DNA of 7,864 nucleotides from Maritimibacter sp. Lineage in GTDB: Bacteria; Pseudomonadota; Alphaproteobacteria; Rhodobacterales; Rhodobacteraceae. The stretch lies in contig DOUP01000080.1 of the NCBI GenBank assembly GCA_003520545.1, positions 1-7,864 of the forward strand, read 5' to 3'. Position numbers and translations under genes: made by a program. The notes beneath the pieces are model-generated. The model was not told the DNA's origin. It searched no databases and saw only the letters and a program-made list of their open reading frames with translations. Shown here piece after piece: positions 1 through 5,803 of the stretch (the stretch's first letter is position 1; every line of letters begins with the position of its first letter).

Positions 1-159
1 GATCAGCGACGACATGCCGTCATGCACCGGGCCATTGAGGAAGATGATCCGCTCTTTGAGCAGACGCGAGAAGATGTCGTAGGCGCGTTCGCCACGGCTG
101 GTCTGTTCGACCACCATGGGGACGAGGGTGTTCATGTAGGTATCTATGGGATCTTTCAT
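1..159 (-). CDS. clpP: ATP-dependent Clp protease proteolytic subunit ClpP, N-terminal part (cut by left edge)
   Basis: Only the first 53 codons are inside the window; the gene runs off the left edge. The protein begins MKDPIDTYMN and continues through SRGERAYDIFSRLLKERIIF to LNGPVHDGMSSLI. This is the characteristic start of ClpP: an axial-loop N-terminus ending in VVEQTSRGERAYDI, helix A with SRLLKERIIFL, then the G-P-V-D strand that begins the ClpP fold. ClpP forms a cytoplasmic double heptamer that degrades proteins fed to it by ClpA or ClpX. The catalytic Ser, His and Asp lie downstream, outside the window, so activity cannot be judged. The ATG at 157-159 is preceded by AGAGGCAGG about 7 bases upstream, a reasonable ribosome binding site. 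The ABC operon upstream ends at a terminator, so clpP probably has its own promoter. Identification is confident from the N-terminus alone. Confidence 0.93.
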   Translation of the reverse strand, partial: MKDPIDTYMNTLVPMVVEQTSRGERAYDIFSRLLKERIIFLNGPVHDGMSSLI

Positions 160-209
160 TGTCGCGCCTGCCTCTGTCAGTTCGTGCCCCGGATGGGGCC
201 TGCGGTCTC

Positions 210-275
210 GGGGCCGGACGGCCCCCCGTTCACGGAATCCTAATCGCGCGCGCGGGGGGCTTCAAGGACCCCCCG
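210..275 (-). other. GC-rich stem-loops in the clpP upstream region
   Basis: Two inverted repeats are visible between the ABC terminator and clpP. One is CGGGGGG at 253-259 paired with CCCCCCG at 269-275 (7 bp, 9-base loop). The other is GGGGCC at 210-215 paired with GGCCCC at 220-225 (6 bp, 4-base loop). Neither is followed by a U run on the minus strand, so they are not ordinary terminators. The second would lie in the clpP leader mRNA if transcription starts near 230. The function is unknown. Confidence 0.35.
237..265 (-). promoter_or_regulatory. possible sigma-70 type promoter for clpP
   Basis: On the minus strand TTGAAG (265-260) is followed after exactly 17 bases by TAGGAT (242-237). 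Each hexamer matches its consensus at four of six positions. It lies downstream of the ABC-operon terminator and about 80 bases before the clpP ATG. The -35 box falls in the loop of a G/C-rich hairpin (253-275) and the spacer is an alternating CG run, so the fit could be accidental. It is a weak call based on spacing and position only. Confidence 0.28.
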
Positions 276-317
276 ACACTTGGTTTCACACATAGGTCGA
301 TTTGGTGAATAAAGGCT

Positions 318-345
318 CAAAATCACCCGCCACACGGGCGGGTGA
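318..345 (-). terminator. Rho-independent terminator of the ABC transporter operon
   Basis: On the minus strand TCACCCGCC (345-337), loop CGTGT, then GGCGGGTGA (331-323) make a perfect 9-bp GC-rich stem followed at once by TTTT (322-319). It begins 20 bases after the stop codon of the last permease gene, where the transcript should end. The U run is short, but the stem is strong and the position is right. It separates the transporter operon from clpP. Confidence 0.8.
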
Positions 346-365
346 CATTTTCGTCATCGGGCGCG

Positions 366-1580
366 TCAGCCGGGGGTGAGCCCGCGCAGACGCTCGGACC
401 GGCGCCGCAGAAGCTCGACCGTGGTCAGAAGCGCGATGGAGATCGCCACAAGGATGGTCGCAACGGCAAGGATGGTCGGCGAGATCTGTTCTCGGAGCCC
501 GATGAACATCTGCCATGGCAGCGTTTTCTGTTGGGCCGACCCCACGAAGAGCACCACCACGACCTCGTCGAACGAGGTGATGAAGGCGAACAGACCGCCC
601 GAAATCACGCCGGGCAGGATCAACGGCATCTGGATCCGCGCAAAGGTCGTCACGGGATCCGCGCCAAGGTTGGCGGCAGCACGGGTCAAAGACCGGTCAA
701 AGCCGACGAGCGTCGCGGTCACGGTGATGATGACAAAGGGAATACCCAAAGCCGCGTGCGCCAGAACCACACCGAGATACGTGCCCTGCAAGTTCACGCG
801 GGAGTAGAAGAAATACATACCCGCCGCCGAAATGATCAGCGGAACGATCATCGGGCTGATGAGAACGGCCATGATCGCACGACGGAACGGCACATGCGGC
901 TGGCTCAGACCGATCGCGGCCAGCGTCCCGAACCCGACGGCCAGGATCGTCGCCATCGGCGCGATCTTGAGCGAGTTCCACATGGCGCTCTGCCAATCGG
1001 AATTGGTGAAGAAGTCGTTGTAATGCTTGACGCTATAACCTTCGGGCGACAGCGACAGCATCTCCGGTGTGAAGGTGAAGTAGTTCTGCGCATTGAACGA
1101 CAGCGGGATGATCGTGATGATCGGGGCGATCAGGAAGAAGAAGATCAACCCGCAGATGAACAGGTAGGTGTTGTGCCAAAGCGTCTGGCCAGTTGTCGAA
1201 TAGATCGGAACGCCGGCCCGGTAGTCCCCGCGCCCGATCCAGTAGACCCACCAGCTCACCACGGCGCCGATGATGCCCCCCGCCAGGGCCGCGCCCCATG
1301 AGCCGAAGATGAACCCGGCAATCGCGGTCAGGACGATCAGCCCCCAGCGAAACGCCGTCCGGCTGTCATGGAGCATGGTCATCGCGACAATGGCGACGAT
1401 TGCGCCGTATACGGCCCCGCCCAGAACGCCGGGGATCGGTGCCCCGTTCGCGTTGCCCACGAGGAACCCGAAGAAGGCTCCGAACAAAGCGGTCATCGGA
1501 ACGGTGAAGCTCCAGATCGGCGGCGCGCCCCTGTCGAAGATCGGCTCCTCAAGCGAGGCGTCTGCTGTTGCGTCAGTCAT
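366..1580 (-). CDS. ABC transporter permease 2, PotC/PotI-like, with extra N-terminal membrane helices
   Basis: Inner-membrane subunit of a polyamine/opine-class ABC importer (binding-protein-dependent transport family, PotC/PotI side). The C-terminal ~265 of 404 residues are the usual permease: a first helix at ~137-160, further helices up to ~388, the EAA coupling loop at 300-325 (R-A-A-A-N-L-G-A ... M-P ... L-P-G-V) that docks on the ATPase, and the SFDEVVV segment at 336-342 typical of PotC-type proteins. The first ~130 residues are extra. They hold four Gly/Ala-rich hydrophobic stretches at about 24-42, 46-68, 78-94 and 96-114; an even number keeps the N-terminus cytoplasmic. PotC relatives are normally about 260-280 residues. 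The ATG at 1578-1580 lies 6 bases after the upstream permease stop, so the two genes are translationally linked; GGGG within the end of that gene may serve as the SD. It is the last gene of the operon. The exact substrate is not readable. Confidence 0.93.
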   Translation of the reverse strand: MTDATADASLEEPIFDRGAPPIWSFTVPMTALFGAFFGFLVGNANGAPIPGVLGGAVYGAIVAIVAMTMLHDSRTAFRWGLIVLTAIAGFIFGSWGAALAGGIIGAVVSWWVYWIGRGDYRAGVPIYSTTGQTLWHNTYLFICGLIFFFLIAPIITIIPLSFNAQNYFTFTPEMLSLSPEGYSVKHYNDFFTNSDWQSAMWNSLKIAPMATILAVGFGTLAAIGLSQPHVPFRRAIMAVLISPMIVPLIISAAGMYFFYSRVNLQGTYLGVVLAHAALGIPFVIITVTATLVGFDRSLTRAAANLGADPVTTFARIQMPLILPGVISGGLFAFITSFDEVVVVLFVGSAQQKTLPWQMFIGLREQISPTILAVATILVAISIALLTTVELLRRRSERLRGLTPG

Positions 1581-1586
1581 GGTCGA

Positions 1587-3206
1587 TTACCCCAGCTTCA
1601 CGTTGTCGATGCCCACGATCCGGTCATAAGCCCAATACAGGATCAGAACGGCGGCGAGGAGGATGGAGCCCAGTGCAGCGGCGAGACCCCAGTTCAGGCT
1701 CGACGAGATGTGATAGGCAATCCGGTTGGAGATGAAGATACCGTCGGTACCACCCACGAGAGCGGGGGTGATGTAGTAGCCGATGGCCAAGATGAACACG
1801 AGGATCGAACCCGCGCCGATGCCCGGCACCGACTGCGGAAAATAGACCCGTCGAAAGGCCGTCACATTGGTCGCCCCGAGGCTCTTGGCCGCCCGCACGT
1901 AGGTGGGCGGAATCGTGGCCATGACGGAATAGAGCGGCAAGATCATGAACGGCAGCAAGATATGCGTCATCGCGATGATCGTGCCCAACTGGTTGTTGAT
2001 CATGACCAAGCGCCCCGCATCGTTGATAATGCCTGCCCAGACAAGGAGATCGTTGATAACCCCTTGTTGTTGGAGCAGCACTTTCCATGCCGAGGTCCGC
2101 ACCAGAAGCGACGTCCAGAACGGCAGCAGCACCAGGATCATCAACATGCTCGACTGCCGCATCGGAAGCTGCGCCAGAAGGAACGCCACCGGGTAGCCCA
2201 GCAGGATCGTCATGAAGGTAATGGTCAGCGACATCCAGACGGTGCGCCCGAAGAGCTTGACATAAACGGCCTGGTCGTCCGGCTGCGCCTCGACTCCGTG
2301 GGGCGTCAACTGCGCGTCCACGGCCTTCAGGAAGTAGCCCGGCGTGTAATTCGGCGAATACGCCTTGATCGTACCCCAGATTTCGAGATCGGCCCAATCC
2401 TCGTCGACGTTGAGGAAGGCCTCCTTGTAGGTGGTGCTTTCGAAGTCACCGACAGCCTCGCGGGCTGCGGCAAGCTCTTCGGCACCGAACCCGTCGTAAC
2501 CTTCGCCGGCCCCTGCCGTCAGGTCCTGGTAAAGCCGCGCATGAACCAGCGCCCAGGGATCCTCGGTCGCGACGTTGTCCTCGTCTTCCTCCTGCGCGAA
2601 GGTCGCGAACATCTGGTAGGCTTCAGCGGTCAAGGGCAGAAGCTCGTCCATGCCCTCTTTCATCACGAATGTCGGGCCGGGGTCTTCCGCACCTGCGGCC
2701 TCGGAGTACCAATCCGGGTCGCCCATGAACTGCGCCCAGAACTCGCCCTGGGTCCAGTTTTCATCCAGGGCATCGAACTGGTCTTCATAGATCTCGCCGA
2801 TGTCCTCCATTTCGCGACCGGCCTGGCGGAACAGCGACGACACCCCGGTTACCTCGTAATTCAGCCGCGACCCGAGTCGCGTGTGAATTTTACGCTCGGA
2901 GGCATCGTACATATCTACGAACAGAGCTTCGAAGACCGGTTCGTCCGGTACTTCTCCGCTTCCATAGTCCCAGTCGTCCAAGGCCACGACCGTGCGTGGC
3001 AAGGTGTCCGAGACGATGCCGTTCTCCACCGAGCGGAACAGCATGTCCGCGATCGGGGCGATAAACGTTATCAGGACAAAAATCAAAAGCGGCGCAATCA
3101 GTAGCAAAGCCCGCATCTTTTGCCGTCTCAGCGCACTTCTGAGGGAGGCCTTCAGGGGCCGCCCGTCCGCTGCCAGCACTGGGCCATCTTGAGTCGCGTC
3201 GCTCAT
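1587..3206 (-). CDS. ABC transporter permease 1, PotB/PotH-like, with a large acidic extracytoplasmic insertion
   Basis: Partner membrane subunit of the importer, 539 residues against about 280-310 for most PotB/PotH proteins. Helix 1 lies at ~33-53, then helices at ~325-347, 352-372, 405-428, 462-482 and 505-525, giving the normal six-helix core. The EAA loop is clear at 438-463 (R-A-A-K-S-L-G-A-T ... F-P ... V-P-G-I). The surplus is residues ~60-315 between helices 1 and 2. It is rich in Asp, Glu and Trp, lacks a membrane stretch, and contains runs such as EEDEDN at 206-211. By the usual topology it faces the periplasm. The insertion is in frame and has no internal stop, so it looks like a real domain rather than an assembly error. 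The ATG at 3204-3206 has CAGGAT about 8 bases upstream. It follows the binding-protein gene across a 69-base gap with a strong hairpin. I do not recognise the inserted domain. Confidence 0.92.
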   Translation of the reverse strand: MSDATQDGPVLAADGRPLKASLRSALRRQKMRALLLIAPLLIFVLITFIAPIADMLFRSVENGIVSDTLPRTVVALDDWDYGSGEVPDEPVFEALFVDMYDASERKIHTRLGSRLNYEVTGVSSLFRQAGREMEDIGEIYEDQFDALDENWTQGEFWAQFMGDPDWYSEAAGAEDPGPTFVMKEGMDELLPLTAEAYQMFATFAQEEDEDNVATEDPWALVHARLYQDLTAGAGEGYDGFGAEELAAAREAVGDFESTTYKEAFLNVDEDWADLEIWGTIKAYSPNYTPGYFLKAVDAQLTPHGVEAQPDDQAVYVKLFGRTVWMSLTITFMTILLGYPVAFLLAQLPMRQSSMLMILVLLPFWTSLLVRTSAWKVLLQQQGVINDLLVWAGIINDAGRLVMINNQLGTIIAMTHILLPFMILPLYSVMATIPPTYVRAAKSLGATNVTAFRRVYFPQSVPGIGAGSILVFILAIGYYITPALVGGTDGIFISNRIAYHISSSLNWGLAAALGSILLAAVLILYWAYDRIVGIDNVKLG

Positions 3207-3215
3207 GGTCGCTAT

Positions 3216-3226
3216 CCTGTTTGGTT
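3216..3226 (-). repeat. variant leader motif AACCAAACAGG before permease 1
   Basis: AACCAAACAGG on the minus strand differs from AACCAACAGG by one extra A. It ends 9 bases before the permease 1 ATG, so its CAGG overlaps the presumed ribosome binding site. This is closer to the start than the other two copies, so it may be coincidental. Confidence 0.3.
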
Positions 3227-3231
3227 GGGAT

Positions 3232-3256
3232 GGGAGGGGCCCACCTGGCCCCTCCC
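3232..3256 (-). other. intercistronic hairpin between binding protein and permease 1
   Basis: GGGAGGGGCC (3232-3241) and GGCCCCTCCC (3247-3256) form a perfect 10-bp inverted repeat with a 5-base loop, 20 bases after the binding-protein stop. On the minus strand no U run follows (ATCCCAACC comes next), so complete termination is unlikely. Stems in this position in solute-importer operons are known to protect the upstream binding-protein mRNA from 3' decay, or to attenuate read-through, so that receptor exceeds permease. That role is inferred here. Confidence 0.7.
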
Positions 3257-3275
3257 CTGGTCATGTCAGGTCAGA

Positions 3276-4385
3276 TTACTGGGCGAGCCACGCCTGGAAC
3301 TTCGAGTCCAGGTCGTCGCGGTAGTCAGCCCACCAGCTGTAGTTATAGACGAACACGTTCTTGCTGTTTTCCGGAGCGGTCGGCATGTGCGGCCCCATCG
3401 GAATACCCAGCTCGGCGTGATCACCAACCAGCGGCGCGGACGATTGACGTGCCGGACCGTAGGAGATGTAGGCCGCCTGATCGGCAAGGCGCTGCGTGTC
3501 GGTCGCGAAATTCACGAAGTCCAGAACACGGGCCAGACGATCATCCGGCAGACCGGCGGGAATGATCCAACCATCAAGGTCGAACACCTGGGCGTCCCAG
3601 AGCATTTCGAACGGCTGGTCCTGCTCTTCGATCGCGGAGAACCAGCGACCGTTGTAGGACGAACCCATCACGATCTCGCCATCGGCCAGAAGCTGCGGCG
3701 GCTCGGCGGCAGCGGACCACCAGATAACATCGTCCTTGATGGTGTCGAGCTTGGCAAAGGCGCGGTCCTGGCCTTCTTCGGTTTCGAGCACATCGTAGAT
3801 GTCGTCTTTCGCAACACCGTCACAGAGCAGAGCCCACTCCACGTTGTTGATCGGGCGCTGTTCCAGCGCACGCTTGCCCGGATAGGTCTCTGTGTCGAAG
3901 AGCGCACAGATCGAATCGGGTGCCGGGGCACCTTCGGGCAGACGGTCGGGACGGTAGGCCGCCGTAATGGAGTAAACGATCTGCGGGATGAAGCAATCCG
4001 AGACGAGCAGGTCGCCGAAATCGTCTTCGGCAGAGGAGCCGTCATCGCCTTCGGCGAGGATCTCGTCCGCGTCGATCTCCATGGCGAGACCTTCGTCGCA
4101 GAGGCGAATGGCGTCAGCGGCCACAACGTCCACGAGGTCCCAGGTGACGTTGCCGGCTTCGTTCATCGCACGCAGCTTCGCCACGGCTTCGGGCGAGCTT
4201 TCATCCCAAGTGATCGAGACGTCCGGGTTCATTTCCATGTAAGGTTCGGCATAAGCCTTTTGCTGGCTCGACTGGTAGGCGCCGCCCCAAGAGACGAGCG
4301 TCATATCGTTGGCCATCTCCTGCGCGGTGGCAACGGAGCCAAAGCCGGCAACGGCCGTACCCATAAGAATGGTCTTCAGTTTCAT
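3276..4385 (-). CDS. periplasmic solute-binding protein, PotD/PotF-like (COG0687 class)
   Basis: The 369-residue extracytoplasmic receptor captures the solute and delivers it to the permeases. The N-terminus is a clear Sec signal peptide: MKLK, then a hydrophobic/Gly core, ending at A-T-A (19-21) before Gln22, with no lipobox. The mature part has marks of the polyamine/opine binding family: V-S-W-G-G-A-Y at 31-37, W-D-L-V-D-V at 82-87, Y-N-G-R-W at 244-248, and G-W-I-I-P at 272-276 leading to the late helical segment V-L-D-F-V-N-F-A. Four cysteines (96, 131, 160, 188) could form disulfides in the periplasm. I chose the ATG at 4383-4385 because GGGAG lies 8 bases upstream and the signal peptide starts there; the longer open frame to 4451 would add 22 basic residues before the signal. 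It lies between the ATPase and permease genes, 102 and 69 bases away. Substrate unassigned: polyamine, GABA or a similar compound. Confidence 0.93.
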   Translation of the reverse strand: MKLKTILMGTAVAGFGSVATAQEMANDMTLVSWGGAYQSSQQKAYAEPYMEMNPDVSITWDESSPEAVAKLRAMNEAGNVTWDLVDVVAADAIRLCDEGLAMEIDADEILAEGDDGSSAEDDFGDLLVSDCFIPQIVYSITAAYRPDRLPEGAPAPDSICALFDTETYPGKRALEQRPINNVEWALLCDGVAKDDIYDVLETEEGQDRAFAKLDTIKDDVIWWSAAAEPPQLLADGEIVMGSSYNGRWFSAIEEQDQPFEMLWDAQVFDLDGWIIPAGLPDDRLARVLDFVNFATDTQRLADQAAYISYGPARQSSAPLVGDHAELGIPMGPHMPTAPENSKNVFVYNYSWWADYRDDLDSKFQAWLAQ

Positions 4386-4403
4386 GTAATATTCTCCCAG
4401 TTG

Positions 4404-4415
4404 CCCTGTTGGTTT
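4404..4415 (-). repeat. leader motif AAACCAACAGGG, copy before the binding-protein gene
   Basis: The minus strand reads AAACCAACAGGG, ending 18 bases before the binding-protein ATG and just upstream of its GGGAG ribosome binding site. The identical 12 bases recur in front of the ATPase gene at 5604-5615, and a near copy lies before permease 1. The role is unknown; the position suggests control of translation initiation. Confidence 0.5.
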
Positions 4416-4416
4416 A

Positions 4417-4476
4417 GGGGGTCGAGACGGGCGAACCCGCCCCCGTTTCACGTGCGCACGCCAAAAGGCGTGGCAC
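4417..4476 (-). other. paired stem-loops between ATPase and binding-protein genes
   Basis: The 102-base gap holds two strong minus-strand hairpins. The first is GTGC-CACGCC, loop TTTT, GGCGTG-(C)-GCAC (4476-4452): a 10-bp stem with one bulge, 11 bases after the ATPase stop. The second spans 4444-4417, GGGGGCGGG-TTCG-CCCGTC...CCCCC, with a UUCG loop and a stem of about 8 bp including wobble pairs. Neither is followed by a U run, so they are more likely processing, stability or attenuation structures than full terminators. They lie immediately upstream of the AAACCAACAGGG motif of the next gene. Confidence 0.6.
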
Positions 4477-4487
4477 GACGTTCGGTC

Positions 4488-5588
4488 TCAAGCATCAAGC
4501 GCGCGACAATCTTCCGGCATCCAGCCGATCTCGATCATCTGCCCCGGCTTCAGCTTTTCCTGATCCGGTGCGTTCCGCGTCTTGATGATGAAGTCCTCGT
4601 TCCCGGCGACTTTCAATCGTGTGCGGAAGATGTCGCCCATGTAGATGAACTCAAGCACTTCTGCCTTGAGCGTATGGGCGCCTTCCTGGAGTCGCTCTTT
4701 GTTATATTCGACACGCTCGGGACGGATCGACACTTGCGTGCGCTGTCCGACTTCCGAAACGTTAACCGGCTTGGCGTCGATTATCTCGCCGTCGTCCAGT
4801 TCGATGATGCAGGTTTCGCCTTTGACCTCCTTGACGACCCCTTGCAGCGTATTGTTCTCACCGATGAACTGCGCCACGAAGCTGTTTTTCGGCTCTTCGT
4901 AGAGAACATCCGGCGGATCGAGCTGCTGAATGCGGCCGTCGTCGAACACGGCGACGCGGTCCGACATGGTCAGCGCCTCCGTTTGGTCGTGGGTCACGTA
5001 AACCGTGGTAATCCCCAAGTTGTGGGCCAGTCGCGTGATCTCGAACTGCATGTGCTCGCGCAGCTGCTTGTCGAGCGCGCCGAGCGGTTCGTCCATCAGA
5101 ACCAGCTCCGGTTCGAACACCAATGCCCGGGCCAGCGCGATCCGCTGCTGCTGACCGCCCGACATCTGTGCCGGACGGCGGTTGATGAAATCGCCCATCT
5201 GAACCATGTCCAGCGCGCGCTTCACTTTCGCTTCGCGGTCGGACTTGTTCAACTTGCGGACTTCCAGAGGGAAAGAAAGGTTCTCCCCCACCGTCATGTG
5301 TGGAAACAGCGCGTAGTTCTGGAAAACCATGCCAATCCCGCGCTTGTGCGGTGGAATATTGTTGATCGGCTGACCGCCGAGCAAGATATCCCCATGCGTG
5401 GCGGTCTCAAAACCGGCGAGCATCATCAGGCATGTGGTCTTTCCGGACCCCGAGGGGCCGAGCATCGTCAGAAACTCACCCTTGCCGATGGACAAGTTCA
5501 GATCCTTAACGACGAGGATCTCGCCGTCATAGGATTTCTGAACACGATCAAACACGACGAACCCGTCGTTGGTGTCAGCGTTGGTCAA
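4488..5588 (-). CDS. ABC transporter ATP-binding protein, PotA-like
   Basis: Cytoplasmic ATPase that powers the importer, 366 residues from the start chosen here. In order: Walker A G-P-S-G-S-G-K-T at 44-51, Q-loop Gln90 in V-F-Q-N-Y-A-L-F-P-H, signature M-S-G-G-Q-Q-Q-R at 142-149 (Met replaces the usual Leu), Walker B L-V-L-M-D-E-P at 162-168 with catalytic Glu167, D-loop A-L-D at 171-173, and switch His200 in V-T-H-D-Q-T-E-A. A C-terminal TOBE-type domain follows (~246-361), containing S-I-R-P-E-R, as in PotA/MalK-class ATPases. No ATG is available near the N-terminus. I chose the TTG at 5586-5588 because GGGGGG lies 4 bases upstream, the fold begins soon after, and the leader motif at 5604-5615 stands at nearly the same distance as in the binding-protein gene. 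A longer frame from a TTG at 5705 would add 39 residues without a ribosome binding site. First gene of the operon. Confidence 0.93.
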   Translation of the reverse strand: MTNADTNDGFVVFDRVQKSYDGEILVVKDLNLSIGKGEFLTMLGPSGSGKTTCLMMLAGFETATHGDILLGGQPINNIPPHKRGIGMVFQNYALFPHMTVGENLSFPLEVRKLNKSDREAKVKRALDMVQMGDFINRRPAQMSGGQQQRIALARALVFEPELVLMDEPLGALDKQLREHMQFEITRLAHNLGITTVYVTHDQTEALTMSDRVAVFDDGRIQQLDPPDVLYEEPKNSFVAQFIGENNTLQGVVKEVKGETCIIELDDGEIIDAKPVNVSEVGQRTQVSIRPERVEYNKERLQEGAHTLKAEVLEFIYMGDIFRTRLKVAGNEDFIIKTRNAPDQEKLKPGQMIEIGWMPEDCRALDA

Positions 5589-5803
5589 TAGACCCCCCAA
5601 TATCCCTGTTGGTTTTTTTGTGCGTTTGCCGCTTATTAGGGAAGCCAACACGATTGGACGAAAGATTTCAACCTGCTTTTCACGCGGAAATGTGACAATG
5701 CTCAATCACGAAGCAATTTCGCCCGAATACGACACACTGCAAAGCCCTGCTGCGTAAGGCTTGGGCAGAAAAGACGCCGATACACGGGTTTTTTATCAAC
5801 AAG
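5589..5803 (-). promoter_or_regulatory. intergenic region expected to contain the ABC operon promoter
   Basis: These 215 bases between argE and the ATPase gene hold no convincing gene. Reading the minus strand, a possible -10 box TAATAA lies at 5638-5633, about 45 bases before the proposed start codon, but no good -35 box stands 16-18 bases upstream. Just upstream is the dyad CCAA-N5-TTGG (5657-5645), a candidate operator because it overlaps where RNA polymerase would bind. AAGCCTT-N7-AGGGCTT (5762-5742) is a 7-bp stem with one wobble pair, some 40 bases after the argE stop; it lacks a U run and is at best a weak terminator. Promoter placement is uncertain. Confidence 0.35.
5604..5615 (-). 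repeat. leader motif AAACCAACAGGG, copy before the ATPase gene
   Basis: Exact second copy of the 12-base motif seen at 4404-4415. It ends 15 bases before the proposed TTG start and directly precedes the G-run ribosome binding site. It is preceded by further As (seven in a row in total), which makes an unstructured A-rich patch. Its presence at the same place in both leaders supports the TTG at 5588 as the true start. Confidence 0.5.

Noticed and set aside
342..1301. 319-codon plus-strand open frame
   Set aside because: Antisense to permease 2, starts inside the operon terminator, and has low-complexity Arg/Asp/His composition.
1368..3104. 578-codon plus-strand open frame
   Set aside because: Antisense to permease 1 and the start of permease 2. 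The translation is dominated by Arg, His, Asp and Gln without motifs, and no ribosome binding site supports it.
4386..4451. Longer binding-protein start at 4451
   Set aside because: It would put 22 basic residues before a complete signal peptide and would translate through the leader motif and the GGGAG ribosome binding site.
3120..5591. 823-codon plus-strand open frame
   Set aside because: It is antisense to the binding-protein and ATPase genes, both of which carry clear family motifs. Its translation is Arg/His/Val-rich with no recognisable domain, as expected for a shadow of high-GC genes.
5742..5762. AAGCCTT-N7-AGGGCTT as argE terminator
   Set aside because: A weak 7-bp stem with a wobble pair and no following U tract; kept only as a remark within the intergenic entry.
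5780..5795. T6 run after CCG-ATACA-CGG on the plus strand, resembling a terminator
   Set aside because: The stem is only 3 bp and there is no plus-strand gene for it to end.
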